Of a DNA stretch of 64,000 nt, positions 43,793 to 53,392 are shown in pieces. The notes beneath the pieces were generated by a model. It saw nothing but the letters and a program-made list of their open reading frames with translations, was not told the origin of the DNA and searched no databases. Origin of the DNA: Candidatus Handelsmanbacteria bacterium (lineage in GTDB: Bacteria > Latescibacterota > UBA2968 > UBA8231). How positions within the stretch are numbered: the first letter of the stretch is position 1; every line of letters starts with the position of its first letter. The stretch is from contig VGJS01000001.1 in assembly GCA_016867395.1 (NCBI GenBank), forward strand, positions 62,001-126,000, written 5' to 3'. The translations under genes were made by a program, and so were the position numbers.

Positions 43793-45379
43793 TCAGCCGC
43801 GCAGTTGCGCCTCCCAGTCCAACCCGGCCCGGATGGCCCCCAGCGGGGGCATCCGGCGCAGGCGCATACACTCCTCGATGGCGCACAGGGCCTTGTCCCT
43901 GCCCATCCCGGCCACGGCCCGAATCTGGCCGCCTTTCACGTAGTAGGCCAGGAAATTCTTCTGTCCCAGGTCCCCTTCCACCACTACCTCGTCGAAGCTC
44001 TGGGCGTGACCCACGTAGCGCAGGTTCTGGTTGAACTGCCGGGTCCAGAAGAAGGGCACCTGGGTAAAGGGGGTGGGATGTCCGGCCATGTTGCGGGCCG
44101 CCACCCTCCCCTGCTGCCCGGCCACCCGCCAGTGCTCGATGCGGATGCGTTCGCCCGAAAGCGGGTCAGGGAAAGCGGCGATGTCCCCGGCCGCAAAGAG
44201 CCGGTCCGCCCCCGCCACCTTCAGGTGCTCGTCCACGTTGAGGCTGCCGTCGGGGTTCTTGGGCACCCCGTCCAGGTACTCGGTGGCCGGCTTCACCCCG
44301 GCACCGATCACGACAAAATCTGCCGCCAGTTCGACCCCGCCCTTAAGCACCACCTTCACCTCCCGACCCTGGCCGGCAACACGCTCTACCTGGGCGCTGA
44401 AATGAAAGACCACCCCGGCCTCCTCGGCCACAGTCTTGAAGAGCCCGCCCACCTTCCGGCCCAGCACCCGCTCAAAAGGCACCTGCTCCATGGCCACCAC
44501 CTGTACCTCCACCTTGCGGCTGCGCAGGGCCGATGCGCACTCCATCCCGATGAAGCTGCTGCCGATCACCACCACCCGGCTGCCCTCCTGCGCGGCCGCG
44601 GCGATCTGATCCACGTCCCCTGGGGTGCGCAGCGTCAGCACCCCGGGCAAGTCGGCGCCGGGCACGGGCAGGCGGCGCGGAGTGGCCCCGGTGGCCAGAA
44701 GCAGGGCGTCGTAGTGGAGGATGCCCCCATCGGCAAACTCGATCTGCCGCGCCTCGGCCCGCACCCTTTTGACCTCTTTGCCGGTCTGCACCTCGATGCC
44801 GTGCCGCTGGTAAAAGGCCGCGTCGCGGCTGGGCTTGACCCCGCTCTGCTTCTCCCGCTCCGCCAGGTACGCCTTGCTAAGGGTGGTGCGGTCATAGGGC
44901 AGCAGACCCTCGGCGCTGATCAGGAGGATGCGTCCCCGGTAGCCTTCCTGCCGTAGCGCCTCCACGGCCGCGGCCCCGGCTGTCCCGCCCCCCAGCACCG
45001 CGAAGACCCGCTTGTCCGCCGCGTCCGGGGCGGCCATGGTGGGCAGGCGCTGCTTGCCGGCCCCTTCGGGCAAGGCGACGATGACCTGCTCCCCCTCGAC
45101 CCGCACCGCAAAACAGGGCAGGGCGTCCAGGCCGGGAGGCTCCTCCTGGTCCCCGCTGACCACCGAGAAGCAGGCGTGATGCCAGGGGCAGACCACCCGG
45201 GCGCCGCTGAGCACCCCATTGGCCAGGGGCGCCCCGTAATGGGTGCAGAAAGCCCCAACCGCGTGGTAATGGCCCCCCACCCGCGCCAGCAGCACCTCGG
45301 TGCCGGCCACTGTGACCTGTTTCATCTGCCCATCGGCCAACTCGTCCACCCTGGCCGCGACCGCCTCGTTCGCACTCAT
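43793..45379 (-). CDS. Rieske-domain FAD-dependent NAD(P)H oxidoreductase (AIF/AIFM3-like)
   Basis: 528 residues. N-terminal Rieske domain (about 18-105) with CTHYGAP (C-x-H) and CPWHHACF (C-x2-H), without the extra disulphide Cys of respiratory Rieske proteins. Then a pyridine-nucleotide-disulphide oxidoreductase fold: FAD site VFAVLGGGTAGAAAVEAL (about 130), NAD site VVVIGSSFIGMECASAL (about 275), and GDIAAFPDP near 400. The C-terminal domain resembles that of apoptosis-inducing-factor-like reductases. It moves electrons from NAD(P)H to the Rieske cluster and an unknown acceptor. Divergent from ctaA, with a 112-nt gap. Confidence 0.93.
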   Translation of the reverse strand: MSANEAVAARVDELADGQMKQVTVAGTEVLLARVGGHYHAVGAFCTHYGAPLANGVLSGARVVCPWHHACFSVVSGDQEEPPGLDALPCFAVRVEGEQVIVALPEGAGKQRLPTMAAPDAADKRVFAVLGGGTAGAAAVEALRQEGYRGRILLISAEGLLPYDRTTLSKAYLAEREKQSGVKPSRDAAFYQRHGIEVQTGKEVKRVRAEARQIEFADGGILHYDALLLATGATPRRLPVPGADLPGVLTLRTPGDVDQIAAAAQEGSRVVVIGSSFIGMECASALRSRKVEVQVVAMEQVPFERVLGRKVGGLFKTVAEEAGVVFHFSAQVERVAGQGREVKVVLKGGVELAADFVVIGAGVKPATEYLDGVPKNPDGSLNVDEHLKVAGADRLFAAGDIAAFPDPLSGERIRIEHWRVAGQQGRVAARNMAGHPTPFTQVPFFWTRQFNQNLRYVGHAQSFDEVVVEGDLGQKNFLAYYVKGGQIRAVAGMGRDKALCAIEECMRLRRMPPLGAIRAGLDWEAQLRG

Positions 45380-45491
45380 GCAATTCCTCCTCGCGAAATG
45401 TTCTTTGTGCTTTTGGCGGCATAAGATAGCCGCACCGCTTTGCCGGTGTCAACCAGTTGCCCGCCCCGGTGCCTCCCCTTAGTTTTTCTCC

Positions 45492-46373
45492 ATGACCCGC
45501 TTTCAGAAACTGGCTCTGGCCACCACCTTGATCACCTTCCTCCTGATCGGCATCGGCGGTTTTGTGCGAGCCGCTGGTGCGGGGCTGGGCTGCCCGGATT
45601 GGCCCCACTGTTTCGAGCGCTGGATTCCCCCCACCGATGTCAGCCAGCTTCCCCCGCATATCGACCCGGCCTTGTTCAACTTCGAGAAGGCGTGGATCGA
45701 GTACATCAACCGGCTGATCGGGGTCTTCACTGGTTTCCTCATCCTGGCCACGGCCTGGGTTGCCTGGCGGGACCACCGCCGCGAGCCGGCCATCCTTAGG
45801 CCCAGCCTGCTGGCCCTGGGACTGGTGATCTTCCAGGGCGGGCTGGGCGGGCTGGTGGTACGCTACCACCTTGACCCGCGCTTTGTCACCCTGCACCTGA
45901 TCCTGGCCCTGATCCTCTTGGGTGCGCTGATCCTGGCCTATCTTAACAGCCTGAGCGCCCCCCTCCCCCGCCTCCCCTCGCCCCTGGCCCCCTGGGCCTG
46001 GGGGCTGATCACCCTTGCCTCGGTACAGATGATCCTGGGCGCCCTGGTCCGGGGTAGCATCGACTTGAACTTTCAGGCCGACCCCGACTTCCCCCGCGCC
46101 CTGGTGCTGGAGCAGGTGGGCTGGCTGGACTCCTTGCACCGCAAGCTGGCGATCCTGGTGGTGCTGGCCTGCCTCCTCCTCGGGCTCAAGGCCCGACCTC
46201 TCCTCCCACGCCTAGCTTTCCTGCCCGCGGCTCTGGCCCTGGGGCAGACCGTGGCCGGGCTGGGGCTGGCGTACCTGGCCCTGCCCCCGGCCCTGCAACT
46301 GGTCCACGTCTGGCTGGGCAGCGCCCTCTTCGCCGCCCTCCTGCTCTTGGCATGGTGGCCCGCCCGCACCTGA
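45492..46373 (+). CDS. ctaA: Haem A synthase (COX15/CtaA family)
   Basis: 293 residues, eight membrane segments. It converts haem O to haem A for aa3-type cytochrome oxidases. Conserved features: the first extracellular loop with the Cys pair in GCPDWPHC, the catalytic Glu in WIEYINRLIG, and the haem-binding His residues in VTLHLILAL, WLDSLHRKLAI and LVHVWLGSAL. Length fits the family. No cox structural genes are in the window. It shows the organism makes haem A, so a haem-copper oxidase and aerobic respiration are expected. Confidence 0.93.
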   Translation: MTRFQKLALATTLITFLLIGIGGFVRAAGAGLGCPDWPHCFERWIPPTDVSQLPPHIDPALFNFEKAWIEYINRLIGVFTGFLILATAWVAWRDHRREPAILRPSLLALGLVIFQGGLGGLVVRYHLDPRFVTLHLILALILLGALILAYLNSLSAPLPRLPSPLAPWAWGLITLASVQMILGALVRGSIDLNFQADPDFPRALVLEQVGWLDSLHRKLAILVVLACLLLGLKARPLLPRLAFLPAALALGQTVAGLGLAYLALPPALQLVHVWLGSALFAALLLLAWWPART

Positions 46374-46444
46374 ATCCCCATAGCAGTTGTCTACATTTTT
46401 ATCTATATTCAGCTATTCGCGATTCGCCCCAGACCAAATTCTCC

Positions 46445-48085
46445 ATGCCCGCACCCACTGACCAGGAACTTAGCGCCCGCTGGCAGGGCGAACCCGCCCC
46501 TCTCCTGCCGCTCCTGCACGCCTTCCACGACCGGGACGGCTACCTCTCCGAAGCGGCCCTTGGCGCTGTCTCCGCCGCCCTCGCCATCCCCCTGGCCGAA
46601 CTCTACGGCACGGTCACCTTCTACCACCACCTCACCCGCACTCCCGGCGGCCGCAGCCTTCCCAGGGTCTGCACCGGGCCGGTCTGCGCCCTGCGGGGAA
46701 GCGGCCAACTCTTAGCGGCGCTGCCGCATGCAGTCCCCATGCCCTGCGCCGGCCGCTGCGACGCCCCCATCCCGGTGCTGGTGGAAGACCAGGTGCGCTA
46801 CAATCGAGACCCCATGCCAGTGCCTTCTCCGCTGCCCCCGTCCAATCCAGGCGGGATCGAGGAATGTGTCTTTGCCGCGATACGCCAGCCGGGCCGGTCC
46901 ACCATGGAGGGCTATGTCCGCACCGGCGGGTACGAGGGCTTCCTCCGGGCTACGGCCCTCTCCCCCGGCGAATTGCTCGCCGAGTTGATCGAAAGCAAGC
47001 TGGCCGGCCGGGGCGGGGCCGGCTTCCCCACCGGTCTCAAGTGGAAGGCCGTGGCCGAGGCCCCCGGCACCCCCAAGGCCATCGTCTGCAACGCCGACGA
47101 AGGCGAGCCGGGCTGCTTCAAGGACCGGGCCGTGCTCGACTACGATCCGCACGCGGTGATCGAGGGCATGCTCATCGCCGCCCTGGCCACCGGCGCGGCC
47201 CGGGGTTTTATCTACCTGCGCTACGAGTACCCAGAGACCTTCAGCATTGTAGAGAGGGCCATCGCCGAGGCGGCCCCCTACCTTTCTCAGGCCGGCTTCG
47301 CCCTCCACCTGCGCCGGGGGGCCGGGGCCTATATCTGCGGCGAGGAGGGGGCCCTGCTCAACAGCCTGGAGGGCAAGCGCCCCCTGCCGCGCAACCGGCC
47401 CCCCTTCCCCGTCACCCACGGCTTCGAGGACCTGCCCACCGCGGTCAACAATGTCGAGACCCTGGCCTCGGTGCCCCAAATCTTAAAAAATGGGGCCGCG
47501 TGGTACCGCAACCTGGGGCTCAATGGCCAAGCCGGCACCAAGCTCATCAGCCTCTCCGGCGATATCCAGCGGCCCGGCAACTACGAGGTCCCCCTGGGCC
47601 TGTCGCTCAACACCCTGTTGCACGAGTGGGCCGGCGGCCCCCTGCCCGGCCGCGCCATCCAGGCCCTGACCATGGCCGGCCTGTCCGGGGGATTCCTGGC
47701 CGGCGCCGACCTGGACACCACCCTCGACGAGCCGGGCATCCGCAGCAAAGGCTCCTTCCTGGGGGCCGGGGGCATCGTGGTTTTCGACGATAGCCGCAAC
47801 ATGGTGGAAGCAGCGCACACAGCGATGGAGTTCTTCGCCGAGGAATCCTGTGGGAAATGCTTCCCCTGCCGCATCGGCACCCAACGTTTGACCGAGCGCC
47901 TCTCCGGCCAGGCCGGCCCCCGGGAACTGCAAGCCTGGATCGGGGAGGTGCGGGACCTGGGCCGCACCATGAAATCCCTCAGCGCCTGCGGCCTGGGGAT
48001 GGCCGCCCCGCATATCACTGAAAGCCTGCTGCGATACTTTCCCGAACAAGTGGCCAGACACGTAGAGAAAGGAATGGCGAGATGA
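46445..48085 (+). CDS. NAD-linked formate dehydrogenase, diaphorase subunit (NuoE-NuoF fusion)
   Basis: 546 residues from ATG 46445; the in-frame start 93 nt upstream lies inside ctaA. Residues 1-125 are a NuoE-like thioredoxin-fold [2Fe-2S] domain with ligands C76, C81, C101 and C105. The rest is NuoF: GRGGAGFPTGLKWK (NADH/FMN site), CNADEGEPGCFKDR, GAGAYICGEEGALLNSLEG, the SLBB region, and the [4Fe-4S] motif CGKCFPCRIGT. Such FdsBG/FdhB-type fusions pass electrons from the formate-oxidising subunit to NAD+. It overlaps the catalytic subunit by 4 nt (ATGA). Confidence 0.93.
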   Translation: MPAPTDQELSARWQGEPAPLLPLLHAFHDRDGYLSEAALGAVSAALAIPLAELYGTVTFYHHLTRTPGGRSLPRVCTGPVCALRGSGQLLAALPHAVPMPCAGRCDAPIPVLVEDQVRYNRDPMPVPSPLPPSNPGGIEECVFAAIRQPGRSTMEGYVRTGGYEGFLRATALSPGELLAELIESKLAGRGGAGFPTGLKWKAVAEAPGTPKAIVCNADEGEPGCFKDRAVLDYDPHAVIEGMLIAALATGAARGFIYLRYEYPETFSIVERAIAEAAPYLSQAGFALHLRRGAGAYICGEEGALLNSLEGKRPLPRNRPPFPVTHGFEDLPTAVNNVETLASVPQILKNGAAWYRNLGLNGQAGTKLISLSGDIQRPGNYEVPLGLSLNTLLHEWAGGPLPGRAIQALTMAGLSGGFLAGADLDTTLDEPGIRSKGSFLGAGGIVVFDDSRNMVEAAHTAMEFFAEESCGKCFPCRIGTQRLTERLSGQAGPRELQAWIGEVRDLGRTMKSLSACGLGMAAPHITESLLRYFPEQVARHVEKGMAR

Positions 48086-50835
48086 ATTCGACCTCGGCCC
48101 AAACGACCCCTGCCCCTCAGGGTGCCCTCTCCACCCTGACCCTCGACGGCGAGCAGGTGGAGTTCGCCCCCGGCGAAACCCTCTACGAGATCGCCCACCG
48201 GCGCCACGCCGAGATTCCCACCCTGTGCTACGACCCGCGCCTGGAGCCCTTCGGCTCCTGCCGCCTTTGCGCCGTAGAGGTGGAGGGCAGCCGCAATCCG
48301 GTGGCCTCCTGTACCACCAAGGCCATGCCCGGCATGAACGTCCGCACCCTCACCCCCCAGTTGGAGGAGTATCGCAAGACCCTCTTGGAGATGGTAGCCT
48401 CCGAAAACCGCAAGTTGGACGTGGACCCCTTGAGCGGCTTCTCCTCCCAGGAACTCAAAATTCTGGTGGACCGCTACGGGGCCCGCACCGGCCGCTTTGC
48501 TGGCGCCCGCTCGGGCAAGAGCAAATTGGAGGACACCAACCCCTTCATCCTGCGCGACTACGAGCAGTGCATCTCCTGCTACCGCTGTGTGCGGGTCTGC
48601 GCCGAGCGCGAAGGGGACCACGCCATCAGCGTGGCCAATCGGGGCTTCCACACCCAGATCACCGCTGAGTTCGACCACCTGCTCAAACAGTCCTCCTGCA
48701 CCTTCTGTGGCCAGTGTGTGCAGACCTGTCCCACCGGGGCCTTGTCCGACAAGAAGGCCCTAAGCGCCGCCGCCTTCCCCGAGCCCATAGAAAAGACCCG
48801 CACCACCTGCGCCTACTGCGGGGTGGGCTGCACGCTGGACATCCTCACCAAGGGCGAGAAGATGGTCGGCATCCAGCCGGCCATGGACGGGGCAGCCAAC
48901 GAGGGCGCCCTTTGCGTTAAAGGGCAGTTCGCCTTCGACTTTGTCCAGCACCGCGAAAGGCTCAAGACCCCCCTGGTGCGGGGCGAAAACGGGCAGTTGC
49001 ACCCGGCCTCCTGGGACGAGGCCCTGGACCGGGCAGCAGAAGGCTTTCGCAAAGCCCACGAGAAACACGGCCGCAAGAGCATCTACGGCATCGCCTCGGG
49101 CCGGGCGCCCAACGAGGCGGCGTACGTCATGCAGAAGTTCATCAGGGTGGGATATGGGACGCACCACATAGACAATTGCAGCCGTGCCTGACACGCGCCC
49201 ACGGTTGCCGGTCTGGCAGCCACCATCGGCCGCGGCGCAATGTCAAACCCATTGGCGGACATGGAGAAGCCCGATGTCTTCTTCTGCATCGGCACCAACA
49301 TGACCGAGTGCCACCCCGTGGCCGCCACCCGCCTGAAGAAGGCCCTGGCCAGGGGAGCCAAGCTCATCGTCGCCGATCCCCGGCGCATCCCACTGGCCGA
49401 CATGGCCCACCTGTATCTGCCCCTGCGGGTGGGCTCGGACGTGGCCCTGCTTCTGGGGATGGCCCACGTCATCGCCCGCGAGGGTCTGGTGGACCGGGAG
49501 TTCATCGAAGCTCGCACTGCCGGCGGCGAGGAGTTCCTGGCCCACCTCCGGCTCTACCCGCCCTCTTGGGCCGAGACCATCACCGGGGTGCCCGTAGCCG
49601 ACATCGAAAAGGCCGCCCTCTGGTACGCCCAGGCCGACAAGGGGGCCATTTACTACACCCTGGGCATCACCGAGCATATCTGTGGCGTGGACAACGTGCA
49701 GAGCCTGTGCAACCTGGCCCTGATGACCGGCAACCTGGGCCGCGAAGGCACGGGCATCAACCCCCTGCGCGGCCAGAACAACATCCAGGGGGCCGGGGAC
49801 TGCGGGGCGGTGCCGGCCAACTTCCCCGGCTTCCAGCCCGGCAGCGACCCCGGCAGCCAGGCCAAGTTTAAGGGGCTCTACGGCCGCGAGGTGGACCTGG
49901 ACCGGGGCATGACCAAGGTGACGGCCCTCGATCTGTGCGGAGAGCAGATCTTCGCCATGCTCATCGACGGCGAGAACACCCTGGTCTCGGACCCCAACCG
50001 CCAGCACTGCGAGCACGCCCTGAAAAGCCTGGACCACCTGGTGGTCATCGACATCTTCCCTACCGAGACTACGGATCTGGCCCACGTGGTGCTGCCGGCC
50101 ACGGCCTGGGGCGAGACCGAGGGCACCTGCACCAACACCGAGCGGCGGGTGCAGCGTCTGCGCGCCGCGGTCCCTCCCCAGGGCGAGGCCAGGCCCGACT
50201 GGTGGATCGTCAGCCAACTCGCCCAGCGGCTGGGGATTTCCGGTTTCGAGTTCCAGTCCGCCAAGGAGGTCTTTGAGGAGTTGTGCGGCCTTTCCCCCAT
50301 CTACGCCGGCCTGAGTTGGGAGCGGGTGAGCCAGGAGGCCCTGCACTGGCCCGTGCCCACCCCGGACCACCCCGGCACCCCCGTGCTGCACCAGGGGGAG
50401 TTCAAGAATGGCCGCGGCCTCTTCAAGGTGATCAACTACCGCGACCCGGCCGAGACGGTCAGTGAGCAATTCCCCGTCTGGCTGACCACCGGCCGCCGGC
50501 TCCAGTCCTACCACACCCGCACCCAGACCGGCCGGGCCCAGGGCATTGAGTACTTTCTTTCTGAGGAAACCCTGGAGGTCCATCCCGAGGACGCCCGTGA
50601 GTGGGGCCTGGAGGAGGGTGGCTGGTGCCGCATGGCCAGCGTGCGCGGGGCCATCGAGATCAAGGTGCAGACCACCCGCCGTTCCCCACGCGGCACGGTC
50701 TTCGCCAGCTTCGCCTTCAGCGAGGTGCCGGTGAACATCCTCACCGGCTCGGGCTACGACCCCGTCACCCAGACCGCCGAACTTAAGGTCTGCCCGGTGC
50801 GCCTCGACCCCATCCCCCAACCTCAGACGGTCTGA
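48082..50835 (+). CDS. fdhA: Formate dehydrogenase catalytic subunit, selenocysteine-containing
   Basis: 917 residues if the in-frame TGA at 49189-49191 is read as selenocysteine (U370). N-terminal NuoG-like domain: [2Fe-2S] ligands C49, C60, C63, C77, then [4Fe-4S] sites C163-C173 and C206-C216, then the MoCo-enzyme cluster C243, C246, C250, C278. At residue 370 the frame reads NIDNCSRA-U-HAPTVAGLAATIGRGAM, exactly where formate dehydrogenases have Sec or Cys as the Mo/W ligand, with the catalytic His next to it. A SECIS hairpin starts 11 nt after the TGA. The frame is unbroken on both sides and homology runs straight through. The C-terminus has the usual molydopterin-binding domain (GRRLQSYHTRTQTGR). 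It oxidises formate to CO2 and hands electrons to the NuoEF-like subunit. Confidence 0.95.
49189..49221 (+). promoter_or_regulatory. UGA-selenocysteine codon and bacterial SECIS element
   Basis: TGA at 49189-49191, then an 11-nt spacer, then a hairpin: GGTTGCC (49203-49209), loop GGTCT (49210-49214), GGCAGCC (49215-49221), seven pairs including one G-U. The apical GGUCU loop and spacing match the SelB-binding SECIS of E. coli fdhF, whose upper stem-loop is nearly the same. The hairpin lies inside the coding sequence, as in all bacterial SECIS elements. Confidence 0.93.
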
Positions 50836-50837
50836 AA

Positions 50838-51557
50838 ATGTCCGGGACCATCCGCAACCCGCTGGGCGAGAAACTCGATTACACCTTTCACACAGGGACC
50901 GGCGACCACATCGTGGTCCTGGGCCACGGGGTCACCGGCAACAAGGACCGCCCCTTCGTGGTGGCCCTGGCCGAAGGGCTGGCCAAAGCCGGCATCCCGG
51001 CCCTGCGCTTCTCCTTTGCCGGCAACGGCGCTTCCGAGGGGCGTTTCGTCGATGCCAATATCAGCAAGGAGGTGGGGGACTTGGGCGCGGTACTCGAAGC
51101 CCTGGCGGGAAAAGCCATCGCTTACGTGGGCCACAGCATGGGCGGGGCCGTGGGGGTGCTGCGGGCCAGCCAGGACAGCCGCATCCGTTTCCTGATCTCC
51201 CTGGCCGGTATGGTCCACACCGCGGACTTTGCCCGGAGGGAGTTCGGCATGGTGAAACCCGGCGAGGGCTTCATGTGGGACAATGAGGACTGCCCGCTCT
51301 CGCAGGCATACATGGACGATCTGGGAAAAATCGGCAGCGTGGTGGACCGCGCCCCCCTGATCCGGGTGCCCTGGCTGCTAATCCACGGCAGCGAGGACGA
51401 CGTGGTGCCCCTCCAGGACTCCCGCGACATCTATGCCCGCGCCAATGATCCCAAGGAACTTTTCGAGATCCCCGGCGCCAGCCACGTCTTCGCCGGCGAG
51501 GCTACCCTGCCGATGGTGGAGAAGGTGGTGGGGTGGGTGAAGGGGCAGTTGGGTTAG
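50838..51557 (+). CDS. Alpha/beta hydrolase (serine aminopeptidase S33-like)
   Basis: 239 residues, 2 nt after fdhA. Oxyanion region VVLGHGVTGNKDRPF, nucleophile elbow VGHSMGGAVG (Ser about 97), acid Asp in LLIHGSEDDVVPL, and catalytic His in IPGASHVFAG. It belongs to the lysophospholipase/S33-like group acting on small esters or peptides. Probably cotranscribed with the formate dehydrogenase genes, but no metabolic link is evident. Its stop overlaps the converging GH18 gene (shared TTAG). Confidence 0.88.
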   Translation: MSGTIRNPLGEKLDYTFHTGTGDHIVVLGHGVTGNKDRPFVVALAEGLAKAGIPALRFSFAGNGASEGRFVDANISKEVGDLGAVLEALAGKAIAYVGHSMGGAVGVLRASQDSRIRFLISLAGMVHTADFARREFGMVKPGEGFMWDNEDCPLSQAYMDDLGKIGSVVDRAPLIRVPWLLIHGSEDDVVPLQDSRDIYARANDPKELFEIPGASHVFAGEATLPMVEKVVGWVKGQLG

Positions 51558-52501
51558 TCCGCCAGAGCCAGCCCGAGGGCCTTCAGCATCGACCCCTCCC
51601 CCACCACATCCTGACCCAACTCCCAGACCATGATCCCCCCCAAGCCCTTCTCGTGGGCGAAGCGCGCCTTGCGCTGGAGGGTCTGCGGCCCGTTGAAGTA
51701 GTAGCCTCCGACCTCGTCCACCTCCGGCCCGGGGTGGAAGCGGGCTGCGAGCTGGGCATAGGTCAGGGCCTCGCCGAAGTTGTCGGTCTTGCGCCCGTAG
51801 AAGGGCACCCCCAGCCAGACCTTGGCCGCCGGCACCCCCCGGTCGAGCAGGTTCTGCACGTCGTTCACCGCAGTCTCGTAGGTGGAGTGCCGGCCCGGAT
51901 TGTCGTAGGCCATCAGGTGGATGCGGTCGAGGTGCTGGTACACCGCGTCGGGCAATTGCTGCCTTGGGGCTAGGGCCGAGCTGAGGAGCAGGTGCTGCGG
52001 GGCGAAGAGAGCGGCGATCTCCCCTAACAAGCGTCCGAAGGCCTCTGCTTCCTTATGCCCTTTGGGGTGCTCCCAGTCCAGATCGATCCCGTCAAAGCCC
52101 TGCTCGCGGCAGAATGACACCAATCCTTCGGCGAAGCGGCGACTCGCCGCGCTGTCAGCCGCCAGTACCGGGAAGCCCGCAGACCGATCCCAGCCCCCCA
52201 CACTCAGCAGGAGTTGGCACCTCTGCTGCGCCTTGATTTCCCTGCCCCGCTCCAGGGCCGGTGCCGGCAGCCGCCCCAGGTCCAACTCCCCCTGCGGGGT
52301 GGCCTCTGCCGAGAAGAGGAGCAGCACGTCAAAGCCGGCCCGGTCCGCCGGGGCGTACTCCGCCAGGCGGTACTCGGGCAGGTATCCGGCCACCTGCACC
52401 CTGGGTATGGTTGCCTCCTCGGCCTCTACCGGGGCATTGGCCCTGCCCCCGGCGCACCCTCCTCCTAGGGCGGCCAGGAGCAGGACCGGCCAGCATCTCA
52501 T
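51554..52501 (-). CDS. GH18-family glycosidase (chitinase-like), probable lipoprotein
   Basis: 315 residues from ATG 52501, overlapping the previous stop (ATGA). The export signal is MRCWPVLLLAALGGGC, with C16 as a likely lipid anchor. GH18 barrel: YLPEYRLAEY (strand 1), LLLSVGGWDRS, and the catalytic DxxDxDxE motif GFDGIDLDWEHP (D137, D140, D142, E144). Then MAYDNPG and FYGRKTDNFG, and a C-terminal GIMVWELGQD. All catalytic residues are present, so it should cleave beta-1,4-linked GlcNAc-containing glycans at the envelope or outside. It is the last gene of the run starting at fdhD. Confidence 0.93.
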   Translation of the reverse strand: MRCWPVLLLAALGGGCAGGRANAPVEAEEATIPRVQVAGYLPEYRLAEYAPADRAGFDVLLLFSAEATPQGELDLGRLPAPALERGREIKAQQRCQLLLSVGGWDRSAGFPVLAADSAASRRFAEGLVSFCREQGFDGIDLDWEHPKGHKEAEAFGRLLGEIAALFAPQHLLLSSALAPRQQLPDAVYQHLDRIHLMAYDNPGRHSTYETAVNDVQNLLDRGVPAAKVWLGVPFYGRKTDNFGEALTYAQLAARFHPGPEVDEVGGYYFNGPQTLQRKARFAHEKGLGGIMVWELGQDVVGEGSMLKALGLALAD

Positions 52502-53358
52502 TTTGCCAGGCTTTTCCAGACCTTCTCGATCTCCCCCCGCGCGACGATGGCGTCCTTCCACACATCGGGGAAACACTCCAGGGCGTAGCCCGAGCCCTGG
52601 GGCCCCAGTTCGATCACCGCCCAAAGATCCTGCCCCTTTTTTGCGCCCTTGAGCCAGGCGGCAAGCATAGGCTTGAGGAAGTTGTCGCGCCAGAGCACGA
52701 AGTCCCGATCCAGCTTGCCCCGGCCATTGGTGATGGGGGTCTGACAGTGGCTGCCGGTAAAGGTGCGGAAGTGTATCATCTCGCTTTTCTGCAAGAGGTC
52801 CAGCCGGAACTCGGCGATGCGCTCCCAGTAATTGGCCGGCCGCAACTGCTTGATGATGGCCGGGTGGGAGTGGTCGAAGTTCATGCGCAGGGGCTCGCCG
52901 TAGCGCTTCTCGTACTGGGCGGCCAGGGCGATGGCCTTCTCCGGAGTCTCGGTGACGGTGTCGCGGTGCCATTCGATGGCCGGCTTGATCCCCAGGGCCA
53001 CGCCCACCTGCATCACCTTGCGGGCCACGGGCACCGCCTTGTTGATGGGGGTATCATGGTCGCACAACTGCACATTGATGTGTACGGCCCCGGCCTCCTT
53101 GAAGGCCCGCAGCTTGGGCTCGGCCTCCCCCGGTTCGCCCACGTCCACTCCGCCGATCAGAGCCATCTTGTGCTCCCGCAGAGCCTGGACCAGTTCGGGC
53201 GTGGCGCCGGCGCTCACGCCGACGAAGCCGGCGTCCTTGGCGGCCTTCACCTTTTTGGCCCAGGACCACTGCTTTTCCGCCGAGGGGTAGTTGGTCATGG
53301 ACCAGGCTGCGGCGACCAGATGGAGCTGGGGTTTTCCCGACTTCGTTTTTGCAGCCAT
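52498..53358 (-). CDS. Xylose-isomerase-like TIM-barrel sugar isomerase/epimerase
   Basis: 286 residues. AP-endonuclease-2/xylose isomerase-like barrel: WSWAKKVKAAKDAGFVGVSAG (strand 1), KPAIEWHRDTVTET (Glu, His metal region), LRMNFDHSHPAI (Asp, His) and MIHFRTFTGSH. Family members convert sugars or sugar derivatives, often inosose or hydroxypyruvate-like compounds, and frequently accompany Gfo/Idh/MocA enzymes. It begins with MAAKTKSGKPQLHLVAAAWSM and has no signal peptide. It lies 34 nt after purK and overlaps the GH18 gene. Confidence 0.85.
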   Translation of the reverse strand: MAAKTKSGKPQLHLVAAAWSMTNYPSAEKQWSWAKKVKAAKDAGFVGVSAGATPELVQALREHKMALIGGVDVGEPGEAEPKLRAFKEAGAVHINVQLCDHDTPINKAVPVARKVMQVGVALGIKPAIEWHRDTVTETPEKAIALAAQYEKRYGEPLRMNFDHSHPAIIKQLRPANYWERIAEFRLDLLQKSEMIHFRTFTGSHCQTPITNGRGKLDRDFVLWRDNFLKPMLAAWLKGAKKGQDLWAVIELGPQGSGYALECFPDVWKDAIVARGEIEKVWKSLAK

Positions 53359-53392
53359 GTTTCTTCTCCGCGTGTGGAATGGATGGGGTGGA

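Noticed and set aside
49189-49239. Treating fdhA as a pseudogene or as two genes split by a stop
   Set aside because: The TGA is at the known Sec position and is followed by a SECIS hairpin with GGUCU loop; no other damage is seen in the gene.
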